Of a stretch of DNA of 64,000 bases, positions 60,407 through 64,000 are shown in pieces. Source of the stretch: Tetrapisispora phaffii CBS 4417 (taxonomy: Eukaryota; Ascomycota; Saccharomycetes; Saccharomycetales; Saccharomycetaceae); assembly GCF_000236905.1 (NCBI RefSeq), contig NC_016525.1:620001-684000 (forward strand). Reading direction: 5' to 3'. How positions within the stretch are numbered: the stretch's first letter is position 1; each line of letters opens with the position of its first letter. Position numbers and translations under genes: made by a program. Under the pieces are notes generated by a model that did not search any database, was not told the origin of the DNA, and saw only the letters and a program-made list of their open reading frames with translations.

Positions 60407-61552
60407 TTATTCGGTGGCCGTTACTTTTATTTTAGTTTTGTTTCTTGGTATTATTTCAATGTAATTAGATGGAACATAACCTGTATCTCCATTCTTAGTT
60501 CTAACTTTCCACCATTTAGATGTGTTTCCGTAAGGATCTTTCTTTGTCAAAATCGCCATTAAATCTCCTTTGGTTAATGTTAATTCAATTTTTCGATTCT
60601 CAGGGTTGAAATCAAATAGTGCCCTTGCAAACTCTAAGTTTGATAGATCTATCTTTTCATTAACTCCGTGACTAGACTCTATCGTCTGTAATTTAGAGAT
60701 AACCCTATTTAAAATATAAGGTAATCCAACAATGGAGAACAGGAAAAGCAGCAACGGTTTCCATGATATTTTATGTCTTCTGCGTTCGTTGATTCCTTGT
60801 TGAAATTTGACAAATTCTTTAATCATAGATGATTTCAATTCATTTTTAGATGATGGCAGTCCCTTTGTACCATGTGTTGCAATGTTTAATATTTTTTCAT
60901 AAACTTTATTAAAGAAAAAAATTCCTAATGCTGATCCAAACACTTCCTTTAAATAATTAAATTGCTCTGCGATTGATAATAATGTAAAAAAAGAATTATG
61001 TGTCGCAACATATGTTGATTCTAACATTTGAGCAAATCCACCTATAGCGCCAATAACCCCTTCTATTAGTTGAAAAGTTGATTCAGTGGAGTTATTCATA
61101 TTACTACCATTCATATTGTTGTAACTATATGGATTACCTTGTTCATACATATTATTATTATAAGGGGAATTGAAATTATTCCTAAAACCGTTTAGAGTTC
61201 CAGAGTATGCAGAATTTAGATATCCAGGTAGACTTGAGTTTTGATTGATGCTATTCCAATTACTTGTAGTTCTATCAAGATCATCGTAATTATTGTGATT
61301 TTGGTTAAACATATTCGCAGGCAATGGGTTGGGGATTTCTGGAGCCTCATTACGGCCATTGTCAGATGCATCATTATGCTCTTGGTATACATCATTTCTT
61401 CCTGATTTGTTTTCTTGAAATGTGACTTTCTTTGATACTTTTGCTATTGACGATAAATTGAAAACATGGTCGTTATTGGGCAGACTTTCTTCATTCATTG
61501 TTCGGCTCTCCCACGGTTTAGGACGTATATTCGACGTAGAAAGAGAGGCCAT
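60407..61552 (-). CDS. PEX13: Peroxisomal importomer SH3 protein Pex13
   Basis: 381 residues from the ATG complementing 61550-61552 (S. cerevisiae Pex13, YLR191W, is 386); ten upstream in-frame codons begin with TTG only. RPKPWESRT near the start is the Pex14/N-terminal conserved motif. An Asn/Tyr/Gly/Ser-rich N-terminal part (FG/YG-like) precedes two membrane stretches (~155-185 with FQLIEGVIGAIGGFAQMLESTYVATHNSFFT and ~275-292, WKPLLLFLFSIVGLPYILN). The SH3 domain (~310-375) starts ARALFDFNPEN and ends WWKVRTKNGDTGYVPSNYIEI. It binds Pex5 and Pex14 at the docking complex and its YG-rich part forms a selective import phase. Convergent with DLD1. Confidence 0.96.
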   Translation of the reverse strand: MASLSTSNIRPKPWESRTMNEESLPNNDHVFNLSSIAKVSKKVTFQENKSGRNDVYQEHNDASDNGRNEAPEIPNPLPANMFNQNHNNYDDLDRTTSNWNSINQNSSLPGYLNSAYSGTLNGFRNNFNSPYNNNMYEQGNPYSYNNMNGSNMNNSTESTFQLIEGVIGAIGGFAQMLESTYVATHNSFFTLLSIAEQFNYLKEVFGSALGIFFFNKVYEKILNIATHGTKGLPSSKNELKSSMIKEFVKFQQGINERRRHKISWKPLLLFLFSIVGLPYILNRVISKLQTIESSHGVNEKIDLSNLEFARALFDFNPENRKIELTLTKGDLMAILTKKDPYGNTSKWWKVRTKNGDTGYVPSNYIEIIPRNKTKIKVTATE

Positions 61553-62011
61553 CCCTAATATATAAATAGACAATTTATCCAATAGATAATATACTATCCT
61601 CTGAAATAGGTTGAGTATTCAAACAAATACAGTTCATTAAACTTTCATATCCAAATCTCTCTCTTTTAAAATAAGCATTATAGTGAGTATGACTGAAATA
61701 GTCAGCCTTAATTTATATGTGCTTGAAAACTTTGAAAAACTGTCGGTCTTTATATAAAATGATAAGATGTTCCATATATAATGGTTCATAAAGACTGTCA
61801 TTTATAGGTAAACTAATGATTTAATTCAGTGAGTGAAGAGACATAGTCTATATGATTGTATAATCATACCTATATTGATAAAAATATTTCATAAATGATG
61901 TATTATTTACTGGAACATATATTTTATATAAGTCTATGTGGGCGAACCGGGTATTACATATAATTCTTATAGATATGTTAATTAGTGAATTGGTTATTAA
62001 TATTATTGTTC
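61553..62011. promoter_or_regulatory. PEX13 promoter / MMR1 3' region
   Basis: About 460 bp between two - strand genes, AT-rich. No oleate response element (CGGN15-18CCG) was seen upstream of PEX13. Nothing else recognised. Confidence 0.45.
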
Positions 62012-63664
62012 TTATTTCTTTTCTATTTGTAGATTCAGTTGGAACCCTACTTTCTTTTTATTTCCAATGATTGAATTTCTCTTAGATGGTAGTTGCGGTG
62101 TAGAGAATCGTTGAATCTCCTCTGTGATTTCTTCAGTTAAGAAATCCCTCTCTGAAGTGTATGTCATGTCCACTAATTCCTTGATATCAGTTAAGCTTCC
62201 AATACTGTCAGAAAAATCATCTTCTTCGTCGTTTAATTCAGATGTCGATTGATCGGATGATGATTTAGCTTCCTCTATTTGTTTCAAATCCTTATCTGAG
62301 ATACGGGATATTCTAGTTTTGACAGAACTGACCTCATCTTGGTCTGTTGATATATATTTCATGTGTGCGGATGGAAAATTGTTGTCAACTAGTTTGTTCA
62401 TTGCTTTTTTATAATTAGCCAACTTTCTCTCTAACCTTTTCACCTTATTTCTCATGTGTCTAGTATCTTTCTCAGAATATTTAACTCTGGAAGTTGCTGG
62501 AATGGACTGAATTTGAGATGTGCTAAGTTGCCTCATTTTTTCGTTTTCTGATATAAATGTTTGGATCAATTTTTCATTTTGTAATTTCAATTCATTAATT
62601 TCGATCTCTAACTTTTTAATTCTAAATTCATTGCGTGCAGAATCATCGCTTTCTGACTGCGAAGGAAAACGTTGGGAAGGTTGTGATAATTGTAAATTGG
62701 ATTGCTGTTGTAATTGATTATACCAATCAAGTTCGAAGTCAGTTGAAGCTGATGAAATAAAACTGTATCTGTTATTTTTATGGTTATTTAATTGAACAAA
62801 ACCATTTCTATCCGTTGGTAATGCGTCTACATTTATATCTTTTGGAACTTCATGTAGTTCTGATTCTTGAATAGTAGCATGCTCGCTCACAATTCTTTTT
62901 TGTACTATTTTAGCTGGATGAACCGCTGGTAATTTTTCAACATTACAATTATTTGCTTCCAATGACTCTATTTCGCTAATGCCATCTTGTTCGTGCATGG
63001 TAGAGCCACTTAAAGTACTTTCTGTATGTGATATTTTTCTTAATGCATTGTTTTTCATAGTACTTTGAGGTTTATGTTTTTCTTCTTTCGATATCTTTGA
63101 AATGGTTAGTATTTCTTTCTCTGTATGGGTTTCTTTTGAAGTGGTAACTGGGATGTTTTCGACCTTTTCTTTTTGTCTATTAAAGTTAATGAATGATTCT
63201 TGTAATTGAGCAAAAATTGACGTATTTAATTTTCTAGTTTCAACATTTTCCCTTTGACTATTTTGATTATTTTGGGTATTATCTTGATCAGTTTTCTGTG
63301 TGTCCATTGTTTTTGATGATTGTTTCATTATAGTTGAGAGCAAAGGAATTGCTGAATTTTGAGTATTCAAATATTCTGGTTTAAGCATTTTTGGAGCTGC
63401 ACTTCCTATTGATGGAAATTGAATTGGTGAACCAGACCTCATTATATCTGAGCCTCTTCTTTGCCTCGAGCGGCCAGTACGTGTTGATTCATTCAATTTT
63501 GATAGTGACGTCCTGTAGATAGATGAGCCTTTTGTATTGTCTAGCGATAACTTTGTTGGGGAAAGAAGTAAGTTTTGTATATTATTTTTATTAGCGGGGT
63601 CCTTGACATGGAACGCCATGGGAGACATAATTGGCGAGTCTGCTTTGAAATTAGGAGAATACAT
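62012..63664 (-). CDS. MMR1: Mitochondrial Myo2 adaptor Mmr1
   Basis: 550 residues (S. cerevisiae Mmr1, YLR190W, is 491). The N-terminus contains ADSPIMSPMAFHVKD, NLLLSPTKLSLDN, YRTSLSKLNE and SRQRRGSDIMRSGSPIQFPS followed by PKMLKPEYLNTQ, close to S. cerevisiae Mmr1 (SPTKLKLD, SKQRRGSDTMRSVSPIRF, PKMLKPEYLS). The middle is low-complexity. A coiled coil spans about 340-425 (RIKKLEIEINELKLQNEKLIQTF and MRNKVKRLERKLANYKKAMNKL). Mmr1 links mitochondria to the myosin-V Myo2 for inheritance into the bud. PEX13-MMR1 on one strand equals YLR191W-190W. Confidence 0.94.
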   Translation of the reverse strand: MYSPNFKADSPIMSPMAFHVKDPANKNNIQNLLLSPTKLSLDNTKGSSIYRTSLSKLNESTRTGRSRQRRGSDIMRSGSPIQFPSIGSAAPKMLKPEYLNTQNSAIPLLSTIMKQSSKTMDTQKTDQDNTQNNQNSQRENVETRKLNTSIFAQLQESFINFNRQKEKVENIPVTTSKETHTEKEILTISKISKEEKHKPQSTMKNNALRKISHTESTLSGSTMHEQDGISEIESLEANNCNVEKLPAVHPAKIVQKRIVSEHATIQESELHEVPKDINVDALPTDRNGFVQLNNHKNNRYSFISSASTDFELDWYNQLQQQSNLQLSQPSQRFPSQSESDDSARNEFRIKKLEIEINELKLQNEKLIQTFISENEKMRQLSTSQIQSIPATSRVKYSEKDTRHMRNKVKRLERKLANYKKAMNKLVDNNFPSAHMKYISTDQDEVSSVKTRISRISDKDLKQIEEAKSSSDQSTSELNDEEDDFSDSIGSLTDIKELVDMTYTSERDFLTEEITEEIQRFSTPQLPSKRNSIIGNKKKVGFQLNLQIEKK

Positions 63665-64000
63665 GTTTGAAACAAGTTGGTGGAGTGCAATAGGTCTCTC
63701 TCACGTAAACGGTACAATATATAGCAAAATGAACTGAATAAAATAAAGCGAATGAATTGAGGTGAATTTAGTAACGTCACAACCTGATATATTTGTTTGT
63801 GATTATTTTTGTCCAATGTTCTGATTATATCAACCAAAACTGAATCGAAAGAGGATATATATATATATGAAGCAGAGTATAACCGTTCCAGATCAGAGAG
63901 CGAAACGGGTCAATATTTTATAGCAGCCAACAGTCCCCCATTCAACAACAATGTAAACAATCTATAACTCACCACCACCTTCGTTGTGGCCACACCATTA
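63665..64000. promoter_or_regulatory. MMR1 upstream region at the right window edge
   Basis: About 340 bp. An (AT)n tract lies at about 63856-63868. No start of a following gene is visible before the window ends; ATG26 (YLR189C) or AIR2 (YDL175C) would be the expected + strand neighbours in the interleaved order. Confidence 0.45.

Noticed and set aside
1..64000. tRNA genes
   Set aside because: I looked for B-box (GWTCRANNC) motifs in all intergenic stretches on both strands; the few partial matches (for example near 6442, 11316, 19327, 26707) lack the final C and any cloverleaf.
1..64000. Ty/LTR elements, CRISPR arrays, phage or plasmid genes
   Set aside because: No reverse transcriptase, integrase, transposase, regularly spaced repeats or foreign replication genes were seen; the organism is a yeast.

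Overview
This is chromosomal DNA from a budding yeast of the family Saccharomycetaceae. About 34 protein genes can be recognised as orthologues of Saccharomyces cerevisiae genes. They are compact, nearly intron-free, and separated by AT-rich spacers with many (AT)n/(ACAT)n tracts. One spliceosomal intron is visible, with canonical GTATGT, TACTAAC and TAG signals. I saw no tRNA, rRNA, transposon/LTR, CRISPR array, centromere or telomere. No clearly new biological system stands out: nearly all the coding content is ordinary yeast housekeeping. The interest lies in gene order, intergenic structure and a few fast-evolving genes.

Left block (1-13.6 kb), all on the + strand: the C-terminal part of an MSB1-like gene (cut by the window edge), EXG1, HRI1, an ERV14/ERV15 cornichon gene, NGR1, MET8 and SDS24. 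This joins a YOR188W-YLR300W/301W segment to a YBR210W-YBR214W segment of S. cerevisiae.

Right block (13.9-63.7 kb): CMR1, DMO2, STE7, PNP1, SEC13, HRD3, MHF2, HMX1, MSS51, CDC36, FAP7, NRP1, SFA1, COQ9, YKE2, PBA1 (intron-containing), NOP56, an unrecognised ORF (possible UGX2), PWP1, NMT1, NCW2-like, UPS1, GLT1, PAR32, DLD1, PEX13 and MMR1. This is an interleaving of two S. cerevisiae regions, YDL156W to YDL174C ascending and YLR209C to YLR190W descending. Every S. cerevisiae 'W' gene lies on - and every 'C' gene on +. That is the signature of an ancestral, pre-duplication order. Several genes expected in that order are absent (DHH1, ENT1/2, QRI5, CDC9, UGA3, HCR1). The best explanation is a post-whole-genome-duplication yeast whose duplicates were resolved differently from S. 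cerevisiae, for example a Vanderwaltozyma/Tetrapisispora-like lineage. The species cannot be fixed from the sequence alone.

The genes are not functionally clustered, but themes recur. Ribosome biogenesis genes (NOP56, PWP1, FAP7) share RRPE/PAC-type promoter motifs. Mitochondrial genes include MSS51, COQ9, UPS1, DLD1, DMO2 and MMR1. Secretion/ER genes include SEC13, HRD3 and the cornichon. Nitrogen, sulphur and iron metabolism is represented by GLT1, MET8 and HMX1, the last with candidate Aft1 sites upstream. Notable non-coding structures are a perfect 42-bp palindrome upstream of NOP56, a 15-bp-arm palindrome between HRD3 and MHF2, and unusually GC-rich islands inside three intergenic regions.
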